Shown in pieces: positions 47,718 to 59,500 of a DNA stretch of 64,000 nt. The position numbers were made by a program, and so were the translations under genes. Position 1 is the first letter of the stretch. Each line of letters opens with the position of its first letter. Location of the stretch: NCBI GenBank assembly GCA_963969595.1, contig OZ018417.1:8496501-8560500 (forward strand). Direction: 5' to 3'. A model generated the notes under the pieces. That model had not been told where the DNA came from. It did not search any database and saw nothing but the letters and a program-made list of their open reading frames with translations. This stretch comes from Neckera pumila (Eukaryota > Streptophyta > Bryopsida > Hypnales > Neckeraceae).

Positions 47718-48814
47718 CCCCTAAATGCCCAAGCCCTCTTTTTGTGTTTCTTGAAGGCAATTTGGAACTTTTACAACGCAAGCTCCAGGAGTGATTAGAA
47801 AAGCTTAAATAAAATTGTAATCATAGGATCTTCCCTTCTTGTAGAGGATGTTGTAAAAAAAATTAGAGAAATAGCTTCACGGATGTTTAGATATTGGTGA
47901 CCAAAGGTGGATGACTGAGCGTTTTTTTTTTTTTTTAAGGTGCCCAAAACTTCAAATGCCCAAAAGGCAGTCTATAGGTTGAAAATTGGGGAAATACCAA
48001 CTATGATCATTTAGTACTCATTGTTGTTATTAGAAAACCACTAATCCCCTCCGAAATCATTGACAACTTCACAAATTAGCCTGCAATGCAGTAGTGCAAG
48101 ACATGCCACCTAATATAAAGGAAAATTTGAATTCAATTTATTGGCAAATAACAATTGTGGAAAAAGTAAAATTGAACGGTAGATGCATTTCCAATCTCTT
48201 TACAAAATCTTTGTGACTGGAATCAGTAAAAAAACACATTGAATGTCTTTGGATGATAATTTTTCTTCATGGAGGACCCTCACTGCCCAAAGGTTGTATT
48301 GCCCAACTTCAAAAATGGATCTCTCCTGGGCCCATTACCTACATCAGTGTTCCCCATCAAGTTCACAACAGTCCCCATGAAGTTCACAATGTTTCCCATG
48401 GAGTTTCCGCTACTAAAATGTAAATTTAGCCTTGTAATTGTCCCCTGCAATGTGCGCAGCAACTGCCATTGGACCAATTTCAGACTATGTTTAGGGTTCA
48501 TGCTTGTCAGACCGGGTTCCTGCATTTCATCACCACCTTGTTTGTAAACCTGCTGCCCACTTCCTTGACGTGGCAGCACATCATAGGGAATTGAGTGGTA
48601 CTTTTCAGGGTGCAGCGGGCATAGTTGCAATCGAGCCTGCATTAAAAAAAAACCCGAATGTGATATGCAAGAAATTTAAATTCAAGATTGAAGTTCACTT
48701 CAAGCCGCAACTTCTCCAAAAAAAAATCTGAATTTTTTTTAAATCTCTGCCTTCAGCGTGAGCTCAAAGTTTTCAAAACACCAAAATTTGGTGCCTCGGG
48801 CATTTAGGGGTTAA
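47714..48814. mobile_element. TTAA-ended non-autonomous DNA transposon (copy 4)
   Basis: Left end TTAACCCCTAAATGCCCAAG; reverse complement of the right end TTAACCCCTAAATGCCCGAG, 19 of 20 identical. The length is 1101 bp. A 120-codon minus-strand ORF (48642-48280) lies inside but has no transposase motif; part of it comes from three 20-bp internal repeats at about 48352-48412 (CCCATSAAGTTCACAA). Non-autonomous. Confidence 0.8.
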
Positions 48815-49310
48815 ATACATTGCCACAAACTCTGAAAACTTGGTGGCTAGGCTGGACCACGGCACCTCATTGTCATGGCCAAGCCAACAATTACCATAAA
48901 AACTGCAGCAAATTTTACGGGTGAAATAGAGCTCGCCGTCAGTCTGGCGTTAGCGTTGCATGTGCCGAGAGCTACTGTATTGATCATTTCTTACAGATGA
49001 AGAGAAATATGTGAATGATAGTAGACCCAAACGAGTGATAGAAGACACTAATATTGGAATCACTACTGTAGTGGAAAGATGTAGCACCCAAAGCACTTCA
49101 ACCCCAAATTAACTGTGATCTGCAGCGTGGAAGATAGGAGCAAGTACACTACAAGCCCCATACATTCTGCTGTCCAACTCAACAACAATGAAAAACTGAT
49201 TGTGAAACTTAGAATTACTCTTAAATAAGGCACTACAGATGACTTTCATCATGAGTGGTCACAACTTGATCATACCCATAAGGTCTTCAAACTGAACAAT
49301 AAATTCAACA
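48815..49310. other. 3' flank of the TraB gene
   Basis: Lies directly downstream of the minus-strand TraB stop at 49311 and probably contains its 3' UTR. No other feature seen. Confidence 0.5.
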
Positions 49311-52300
49311 TTATCTGTGTCGCAGAAGATGGGCACCCACAGCGATCCCTCCAACTCCTAAAGCTAGTGCGCTCCAAAACCACTTCCTGTTAATGGAATT
49401 CTTGGCAGGTATTGTCAGTAGCTCTTCCACCTGCAAGTGGTGGACATCACGTACGTAGATGTTAATTGTACACTCAAAAAGACGGTCTAATGTCAAATCC
49501 GTTTGAAGGTAAAATAAGTGGTCAGAAAGAACCCATTCCTGTAAATAAGAGCCTTGTGGGATGGCTCAAGGCAAAAAGATAACTTACATTTATATCTTCC
49601 TTCCAATGCTTCGCTATACCAGAGAGGTGACCTCTTCCAACAACAGCTACAACGGAAGAATACCGACGTGCAACAGTCCGAAGACTCGCCACCATATACC
49701 TGTTCCATGTCCACCCTTTTTCAGTGGCTTCAAGAAACTTATTTTCTTCACGATGATCCATTTGTGCACCTTGATAAAGACTTTTATTTATCAAGACAGT
49801 CTTGATTATCAGAATCTCAACTCAATTCAACTTGCTAACATCTCCGCATTATATCGTCAAGGATCACATAGAACGAAGTCGAGTGGGGCATCAGAAATGC
49901 TTTGCTTACAAGTCTCGTTCTCCAACAAGGGTCTCTGAAAGAGAAGGAAAGGTTTTGCTCAGCTCCTGAATCATGAGCGTCACTTCGTCATTCTGTTCCA
50001 TCTTCTCCATCTAGTATTGTTACAATATCAACTACTTTAGTACTTGCTTTTGGAGAATATTCTAACATGCAAAATCAATTCTGGATGGAACGAAATGTAA
50101 AGCAATTCGCAAACAGCAGAGGAGTCCAAAATATCAAATAGCCCATTTAAGAATGAAGAATCAAGCTAGAAAAAGAGAAAGGTCTGATGCACTGACGTTG
50201 ACTTTGGCAAGATTTTACCCTCATGAGTTAAAACTAGGAGTCATAGGAAAGAGATGAACTTGAGGAACTTGCTCAATACCCAATAAAAAAGGAAATAAGC
50301 TACCAACATGACCTTGCAGTTTTGCACAATTGCAATAAACAAAGCCTATAATAACCCTGTTTTTAGCGTGAGGCACACCAGAAGGAAGTCAAGAAGTTTA
50401 CCAAAGCCTGGAATTCAGCTGCACTTGGTAGATCAAACGTGGCGGTCAATATGCCGAAGATTAATTTTATCTTGTGCCAAGTGCTCAGCATTCCCCATGT
50501 CCTTTTCAAAGTTACCTGCACGGATTTAAACCAGCGTAGTATTCTCGCTGTGTTAACAAAACTGAATCTTCTACCAAAAAATTAAACGAAAACTACGAAT
50601 TCGAAATTGGTGATGATCTGACATCTACGCAAAAAAAGGGATCCAGCATACCTGGATAGGTCGATCTCCAAGAGTAACCGATGCTCCATATTTCACAGCC
50701 TCCTCATATGCTATTCGAAATTCCGTTCCGGGAAGAATCTCCAGCTTCTCACCCACCTACCAAAGTAACTGCAACTCGTTAAATACAACTGATTGTCATA
50801 CCCGCGAACAGGTAAGAGACGCAAATAACCAAAGTTTGGTCAAAGGCCATACCTTAGCAAGAAACCAGCTGTACATTAAGCCGAAAAGATTCATTTCCTT
50901 CTTTCTGTATGATTCAAGCATGCTGCTGAATGTTGGTACCTGGATCATCAGGATGATACAATTGAATCTATGTTGTGAGCTCACATCGATAACCAATTGA
51001 GGTCCAAGTAAAGGAACTTCATATCCATGTAGAATGATTAGAAAATGTCCAGCCTAATATTTTAAAAAGTAGTACAGACACTGAATGACAAGTTCAATAG
51101 TATAAAGGAAAAAAGCTACCTTGAGTTCCCTTGGTAAGAGTATGTTCGTCCTACTTGAACACAGCTCCAAGAACACGACCTGAACAGTTTTTTCAGTACA
51201 GTTCCAAGATGTCATTTGCTATAACAAAGCTTGTTCTATCCGAATCTCACACTATTAAATAACCTGCAAGAGAACCTATCACAGGCCCGTAAGGTCTGTA
51301 GGAAGTTGGAATTTGGAAGCCTACTTCTGGCTTGACGTATCTGATGAGGGCCTTAACTTCTTCACATGATGCCTGTGTAAAGGAGTCACAATAATTAGAG
51401 TTAGCAATGTATCAAAAAATTCGAATGTGATTCTTTTTAGGATCACGTAATGTTAATAATAAATTCTCTTCCAAATGTTTCACCAGAACTTCCACCTTGG
51501 TAGCCCTATGATTAATATCCTGTTCCCTTATCTGGCTTTGAGAGTATGAAATTGCTAAATGATAAATCACGATGCGAACTTGCTAGGATAAATATTTCAC
51601 AAACCTTTGAAACATGAGCGGTGCCAATGATGTTGACAGTGCACACGCCATTAGGAGCACCAGGTGCAGTTGATTCACACTCCAATTGGATAACGTTCTT
51701 TCCAGCCTCCAATGGCATCTGCTTTGAACTTGGAAGGTACGCAGTCTCTCCTTCAAGAGAAGAACAAATAGCGGCTTTGTCCAAGTGCTGTTCTTCTCTA
51801 GCTTCATTGTCGTCAGTGTTGTATATCGATCCAGATTTAGATTCGTTATTTTCAAAACCATTTTCTAGAATATCTTGCACTTCCTTCGGTAAAACTTGAG
51901 CAACTTCTTCAAGAGGTAATTGCATCAGTTTTCTGCCACTGCCTGGGCCAGTATCAACTACCAGAATATCTCCATTGGTTTCTTCCTCTGTAGATAACAT
52001 TGAACTATCAATCATGGCTAAATCCGAGGGATTTCCGTCCACATTATTATCAACCAAAGAGTCAGGTGGAGTGAGGTCGACACTAGAAGCTTCAGTAGCA
52101 GGTTCCTCCATCTTGCGTTCCTCACAATCTCCATTTTCAAGCTCCTCCAGCACTGCGACTGTATCCAAGGGGCTTCCAGCGCCATTCCTATCAATTAAAG
52201 AGTCAGGTAGATCGAGATTTGAGATAGGAGCTTCAGCAGCAGGTTCCTCGATCTTAGGTTCCTCACATTCTCCATTTTCATGATGCTCCAACACTGTACC

Positions 52301-52693
52301 TGTACCCGAAGGGTTCTCAACATCACCATCTCCACTCAAAAGATCAAAGATAGACTTAGTAATTTCGGCCTCAAACTCCATCTCAGATTCTTCGGCTGTT
52401 TTTGTTTCAAAACGTTCCGATACTACTGCTAAAGTTGAGGGACTTCCAGCTTTAGTTTCACCCATCGCGGAATTAGGCCGAGTTAAGTCTGCATTGGTAA
52501 TGTCGGCAGCAAAATCCGTATCATGCTCTCCTGGCTCTTCAGTGTGAAGGTGCTCCAACACTGTCGATGAATTCGAGGAGATTTCAGCATCGCTCAGATC
52601 CACTAAAGTATCAGGCAGATCAAGGCCTATACTGGCATCCTCAACCGCAAGCGTGGTCTTCAGTTCGTCAATGTCTCCAGTTGCAAGACTCAT
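49311..52693 (-). CDS. TraB-domain membrane protein with acidic repeat region
   Basis: Nine exons: 52693-51605, 51372-51325, 51179-51120, 50939-50853, 50756-50652, 50515-50402, 50010-49910, 49699-49588 and 49430-49311. They total 1836 nt, 611 aa, with phases agreeing throughout. Residues 1-345 are acidic and disordered, with five degenerate repeats of about 45 residues (cores LDLPDTLVD, LTRPNSAMG, LDLPDSLID, LTPPDSLVD). The TraB domain runs from about 352: NIIGTAHVSK with His360, EEVKALIRYVKPE, VVFLELCSSR with Glu384, and VVAVVGRGHLSGI with His559. A C-terminal helix WFWSALALGVGGIAVGAHLL (about 589-608) would be a tail anchor. Related Arabidopsis TraB proteins are reported at the mitochondrial outer membrane in ER contact and mitophagy; that role here is inference. 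The 5' leader region contains a tandem duplication. Confidence 0.93.
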
Positions 52694-53214
52694 TGCTTCA
52701 ACGGATCAGTTTGCATAAATCTCCCGTAATTACGTCTCAGTCTTTAACATCCACTCAATATTTCAGCAGCCGCGTCAAAGATCTGACCTTACGAGAGCAG
52801 TGCCTGGTCGTTCATGTGAACAATAGTTTTGCCACCAATTACCAGAACACAGAAGGATTTTCAGGAATCAAATCATCAAATTTGTCCTCTGCAAGCTCGT
52901 TGTAACACACAGGTAGTAAGTGTCGGAATTCTGCCATCTTATTGTGCTCGAAACATATCCTCAGAACAACATACGAGAACTCTCAACTTACGATCGTATT
53001 TAACGCTGTGAATAGAAACTTTGGAAACTGCAGCTATGTCCCCGGATTTGAGACGTACTGACATCAGCTCCAGCTTATGTCAAGTGCACAAGTATATAAA
53101 ATTAAGGATACAAGAAACTGAATAAGAAAACACGATCGCAGACAAACACAGGAGGAAAAGGAAAAATAGGGAAAATGCGTTTAAAATTTGACTCTAAAGC
53201 AGCAAAAATAAAAA

Positions 53215-53770
53215 AACGTTCTATTCACTCTTAGTCAGCTCTCTACTGAACACTGAAATTGGACTGAATTTTGCCTCAGAATTAACGATGAAAATATTAA
53301 AGCTCTCACACACGGTAGGTTTGCACTCCACTGCAGATTGGTTAACTCTCTTAGCAAGCAACTCCGCCTGCTCTACAGACACATACAAGAAAATCTCAAC
53401 CAAGGACATCATTCTACAAGAAAAACCTAGTACACAACATTGAAGAGAAAACATACATTTCCAAGCTAGCGCAGCTAAATCACAGCTAAAAGCTCATACA
53501 GCCACAGCCAGTGAGTTAACGAAAAATAGAGACGTCATTCCTTACCTTCAAAAATCAATCTTAATTAGCTCTCTGATGAACACAGACATTTTACCACACA
53601 CTTAACAATGAAATCCTTCAGTTTATCACGTGCGACAGATACAATTGTAGCAAATCCAAAACACTCACCTTTCAAGATTGACTTAATCTCTTAGCAAGCA
53701 AAAAATTCTACACTCACTTGACCATTCTTTCGACAGCTCTCAACACTTAAACTCACGACAAATCCATCAC
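53215..53770. repeat. Tandem duplication in the TraB 5' leader, about 330 bp unit
   Basis: Copy 1 begins near 53225 and copy 2 near 53555. Shared blocks include TTAGCTCTCTGATGAACACA or its variant, TTAACRATGAAA, CTCTTAGCAAGCAA and a CTACACTCACTTGACC-like tail. Divergence is substantial. Confidence 0.6.
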
Positions 53771-54582
53771 ACACGCTCTAAAGCAGATTTTCCAACGCGT
53801 CGACAAACACCTCTGATCCAATCCAAGACGCAATCCAGAAACACGAACTAATTTTTCGAAAATAAAAATAAAATTAGAAAAGCAACAAGCGACTTCAAAC
53901 AAAATTGCGAATCAAACGCCAAGGGCTGAAAAATGAAATACCGAGAAGTGTACCTTGAAAGAAAACGCCACTACGAAGCTTCAAATGCCTTATTACCCGA
54001 TCGCCAAACTGCGGTAACACCGCCGGAGCCCTGCGAGGGCGAGTTGCAACAGAGAAGAGAGACTCAAACAAAACGGAGGGGTTGGAGCCCCGAAGGGTGC
54101 TCGGAAGTCTTGCTTCCGGAACGTAGATTTCGGAAGGAGAAATCTACGCTCTGAATTGCTGTGGAGTTCTGAAATCCACGAAGTATCATTCACGTGAATG
54201 GCTATCATATCTTGTGTCAAGAAACTCATAATCTCAGGGGATTTGGGGGTCTTGGAGGCCTGCGAGTTCCTCTGTGTTCTCACAGTGTGGGAACGCAGCT
54301 GGCTGACATGGCACAGCGATTGTCGCGTCATTTTTCGGGGAAAAAAATAAAATAATTTTTTTTTGCTTCAAATGATATTTTGGTAAATTTTTTTTTTTTT
54401 TTTTTTTTTCCTTGTAAGTTTTTTTGAAAAAAATGTTTCTGACACGCCCGTACTGCCGTTCACTGAATTTGGCCAGATTGGAGAATAAGACTGAAATGGC
54501 CCTCCAAGGCCCCGAATCCCCTCTAATGATGGGGGTGTCCATTGTGCGGCTTGGGCCTCTGATTTATTTATTTGTTATTCCG

Positions 54583-54662
54583 GAGTACTACTTTTGTCTC
54601 AGTATTTCTTTGGTATTTTTACATAAAGAAATACCAATTTTATTTTGAGACAAAGAAAATAT
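54583..54662. mobile_element. Short Stowaway-like foldback remnant
   Basis: CTACTTTTGTCTCAGTATTT and the reverse complement of the right side (TTTCTTTGTCTCAAAATA) form imperfect ends around a hairpin GGTATTT...AAATACC. It resembles an internally deleted Stowaway element. Confidence 0.4.
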
Positions 54663-55663
54663 ATGTTTTGAAGTTTTTGTTTTCACTAGCATGGACTAAC
54701 TTCATTTTCACTAGTGTGCCCTATGTTGTCACTAGAGTATAAATAGAATAAAAGTAAAAGTAATTTTCTAGTTTTTTAATTTATGAAAACTTTAAAGTTC
54801 AATATCTTTTCTTCAATGAATAGGGATGTCACAAAACAAAGTATACACATCCCTCTTTGCCAAGACCTTTTCCAATGGTACCGAGAATGTGACCGAGGAA
54901 CATATAGTTCCAAGAGATCTTACGATATCAAACAAACAAACAAAACAAAGCAAACAACCTCATTTAAGGTATAGATGAGCAAAAATCTACTATCTATCTA
55001 TTAAGCTAGCAAAGAGTTTGAATGGTGCATAGCCTTCTTGAACTAATTATATTGATGTCAGATTAATGAAGTCTAATTGATGGAAACATTTGGATTAAAT
55101 ACATATGAAAGTTAGACAAATCGTTGAATGACAATCTTACTATTTGAGATAATACGACAATAGTATAAGTGTCTTTTGGGGATTTATTTGCTCATTTATT
55201 TACATATTTATGATCACCAAATGAACCAGTAGTTCAATGTGGAAACATTTCTTGCAAGCTTCATAGAGTATTAAATGTTTATGGAAATTCTATTTATTCC
55301 ACGATTCCAAAAGTTTATTTAAATTTTTTTCAAGTCTTAATTTAGAAAAGATTTCATATTCAAAAACTTGACAAAAAATAAAACTAATTAGAAAATGAAT
55401 GGTTATTTGAAATACTATCATTAAAGCAAGCAAATCCCACCCCCCCCCAAAAAAAAATGGTAGGACTTGAAGTCAAAGAATTATTCAAAACTATAAACTT
55501 TTCAATAAGTTTTGTAGAACTTCACTACTTTGATGAGAATTTAGGGGAATTTTTTTCTTGACATTTATGATCATAAAAAATGGGATACACTTCCCATCAC
55601 TTATAGGTTGGGATGTAGTATATATACTAGTGATATCAATCAATAAATAAAAATAAATCAATA

Positions 55664-55686
55664 AATATATATATATATATATATAT
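55664..55686. repeat. (AT)n microsatellite
   Basis: About 11 AT dinucleotides in AT-rich intergenic DNA. Confidence 0.9.
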
Positions 55687-56528
55687 ACATTTATGTGACC
55701 CTACATAAGTTATTCTATCTTAGATGGGATTTTGAGACAAACCAAAGATAATTACACTATGTACTATTAACTTTGTAAGTAAATTTGCAAAATTTGAAGT
55801 ATATCCAAAAGTTGTTAAATTTGAATCATGTTCAAATTTTGATAGATTTGTAAACCAAAATATGGAAAATGTTGAAATGTTTGATATTTCTTAACTTTGA
55901 AACTCCAAAGCAAGTAACTTAATTTTCTAAAATTTCGTGTAGTCTCGATTTCAAAATTAAATCTAACTTATTTCGATACAGTAACGTTGAAACAGATGGG
56001 AGATTCGAAATTACGTGACACCCGGCAACGTCAAAGTGAACCGGTTATCAAACTCATTTCCGGGTATACACCTTTGCACAAAGTGCAACCGGGGACTTGG
56101 ACGGTCTTCGACAATTGGCAACGTGGGCAGGCCCTTGACATCCACGTCAGCCCTAAAATCACACTGTAGCACATTCTCTTCATCGTCCCTTCCAATGCAT
56201 AGTTCCAGTCCCCGCCATCGCCACCAATTCCAGTGGAAGCTCCTGCTCACATCAATTCGTGAATTCACCATGGCACTGTACGACGTCTTTACCGCACGAA
56301 TTTCCCGACCACTTGAGAAAACCCCCGAACAAAACCCGTCAATTATGGTTCCTGCAGTGCAATTTTAGCCAGGGCTCTTGTAGGCTTCAATTGTCGCAAT
56401 TCAGTATAATGACCTGGTTTGATCGATGCTGGGACTGTGGTCGAAAGAGTTGGAATTCAAACGAGATCCTTCTTTGAAGAGCGCATTGTGTGAATTTCGG
56501 GGGTTTAGTTTAGAGAACTCGGGACGCG

Positions 56529-59500
56529 ATGTCGCACCTTCAGGATTTGGGGAAAGTGGCGTCGGGGTTGGCGATGGTGGTGAAGGAGTCCATCAGGAGG
56601 TCGCCGAGCGTGGGCAGTTCAGCGTTCGATGTGCTGAAAGCAGTGACTGGCACGGTGACGGACTTAACCGGGCTCACGCAAGGGCGTGTGAAGGAGCTTC
56701 AGAATTTAGGGCATGGACGCAAGGGCGAGGAGAGTGGCGATGTGCGTGAGAGTCGTGTGTCGACTTCATCAGCTGGAGCTCGAGAATCATACCTGCTTAA
56801 TACGCTTGATAGTTTAGGCCCTCCGCGTCGCCGCGACAGGACCGATGAGGTGCTGTCGAGAGTGAGGGAGGAGGTTTTGCCGTCCGTACCCGAGAGTCCT
56901 TTGTCTAAACCTCTGGAAAATTTCGCCGCAGTAAATTCGCATTCGCAAGCGCGTGGGGTGCCCGAAGAAGCGAATCTGGACAGTGAAGCAATCAAAGCTG
57001 AGCAGGAGCTGCGAGCTTCAGGGCTAGGTGGTGCGTTTCTCCCGTTGTAGCCTATTGAATGTCCCGTTCCTTGAGCAATGCTGCCTTTGATGTAATGTCG
57101 TTATGGTAGAGGATACTGTTTGCATCTCTTTGTGCAATTGGCTCAGCATGAAAGAGTTCTGCATTTGATTCTTCGATTGATTGTAATTTGTCTTCTGAAA
57201 CAGAGCAATCATGCTATGAATCCACTTTGTGGGTATGTTGCTAAGGTAGGGGACTCCATTTGTGTCACTTGAATAAGAAGTTAAACCTTTAATGTAGAAT
57301 TGGGAGATCACTCACTGGAGAGCTCACTGGAGAGATCGCTTTGGGTACAAGAACCAAGCTCTCTCGAGATCAATTTTTTTTGTCACTCAGTGTATGATTA
57401 ATTTTGAATCAGTCATTCAATGTGAGAGGTCATAGATCAGTATTGAAGAGATAGTAAACAACCTCATTTCTATTCAAGATGAGTGGCCATTGACCAATTT
57501 TACCAAGTTTTGGTTACTCCCAAAGTTTGCTATCTGAAGGCCAACCAAGTATTATTGGAAGAGACTAGTTGCAGTTGGTAACAAGGGTCACTCAATAGGA
57601 GACGGGATTACATCCCTAACGGCTTTAGTGTCCTCTACGTTCTTCTTCATTTTTTCATCAATTGTTTGTTTATAGGTGGAGGAGCAGAGGCAGTAAGTAA
57701 AAATTTCAAAGTTCCTCCGAAGAAACGCAAAGCGAGGGAAAGGCGGGTCCCTTCAACTCCATTCGGACGAGTCATGGGGTGAGATCTTTTGCTTATAGAG
57801 ATGTGATGTATTTGATTGCGATATCATATATGAATTCGTATGTTTTGGTACGCATATTTGCAGATAGAGGATATGAGCTTTTCATCGGCTTTCACATATT
57901 TGTTGTCATGTTCAAAGAGCTGTCCACTGCCAGTTTTGCAGGGTTAGGAGCTGGACTCGCTTGGGGAACCTTCCAGGAGTCTGCCAAGAGGGTTTGGGGC
58001 GGCCAGGGACCAAATGTTCCAGGGCAGGCGGTGTTGTCTCCTTTTCTTACCGAGGCCAATGCCGAGCGCTTAGCTTTGGCTCTTTGTCGAATGCGAGGAG
58101 CTGCACTGAAAGTGGGTCAGATGCTGAGCATACAGGATGAGTCCGTTGTACCGCGCCCAGTAAGACACTTCATCACATGGAAAACTCTCACTTATGTTTG
58201 CTTGTCTTGTCGCAAATATGTGGATAGAACTTTAATTAAATCAGTATCACATTTAGCTGCCTGCCCATGTTTCTAATCCGCTTTAGGTAGAGGATACTAT
58301 TTGCGACTCTTGAAGCATTTCAACACTTTAGGAGTATGATTTTTGGAAGACGTATTGAGCTGTGTGGAGATAAATGAACCAATCTGTTGAGGTCGAATTT
58401 TTATCTCTATGTATTAATTTCTTATGCACTTTCAAGATGGGGATAGTTGTAGAAAACTCCGTTTCCATTCGGTGCTTGGTGACTGTATAAATGTAGCCAA
58501 GTCTTATTTACCTTACTGCTAGTAAGGTCAAACAAGTGCATGAATAGATGAGTTGTTGTTGGTAACAGCGGTCTGGTCCTTAATGGTTTGAGTATCCTTT
58601 ACCGTAGTGTAGTTTTTTTGTGTTCCATTTCCATCGAAGAACTGAATTTCAGATATGCATTTAACTGCAAATTGTTTGTAGATTGATAATGTTTTGATTT
58701 TATATCCAGGCACCGCTTCATTTGTTCACAGCTCTTAACAGTCGATTTTTCTGTTGGATGTGTAACAACAGATCTTGGAAGCGTTAGAGCGCGTCCGGCA
58801 GGGGGCAGATATCATGCCCAATCGTCAGCTGGTGAAAGTGATAGAAGGAGAGCTTGGTCCGAATTGGCAAGATCGGTTACAGTCTTTTGATGCCGAGCCT
58901 ATTGCATCAGCTAGCATCGGACAGGTGTGTTTTGTTTTCAGATTTCCAGACGTACAAATATCGGTGATTCTGTGGATGATGAAACTGTGCTGGAATTATG
59001 TTTCTTATTGTGCTTCCTACATGCCCTTAGCGTTGTTTCTGGCGCTAGTGTTTCTGTGATTAAGCGTCTCATTGGGCGCAGCAAGGGCGTAAACCTTTGA
59101 AACTTGTTTATTATGAATTCCGTGTTTAATGACTGCTGTGCAATCTCGTAATACATGTGCCTATAAATTTGCTGGTCACAGGTACACAGAGCAGTTTTGA
59201 AGGATGGTACTGTGGTGGCCATGAAGGTTCAGTATCCAGGCGTGGCTAACAGCATCGATAGCGATATTGAGAATGTCAAGCGACTTTTGGATTATACTAA
59301 TGTCATCCCCGAAGGCCTGTACTTGGATCAAGCCATGCGGGTGAGATTTGGCCTTTGATGACCTTAGTGCATCCTTTCTGTACCGAATTCGCCATTGCAT
59401 GTATAGGCACTGTCTTTGGATGCATTTTGTGATGTTAAGGGATGTTAACCTGGCACTCTGTTCTGGAAACAGGTCGCAAAGGATGAACTAGCAAGGGAAT

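Larger units (their letters stand above)
52694..56528. other. Divergent spacer between TraB and COQ8 genes
   Basis: 52694 to about 54200 is the leader/promoter side of TraB; 56000-56528 is the GC-richer leader/promoter of COQ8. The middle is AT-rich and gene-free. ORFs at 53933-54331 and 55987-56368 have no motif and fall in the two promoter regions. Poly-T occurs near 54389-54410. Confidence 0.55.

Noticed and set aside
48280..48642. 120-codon minus-strand ORF as a gene
   Set aside because: It lies inside a TTAA-ended transposon, is partly made of short internal repeats and has no domain.
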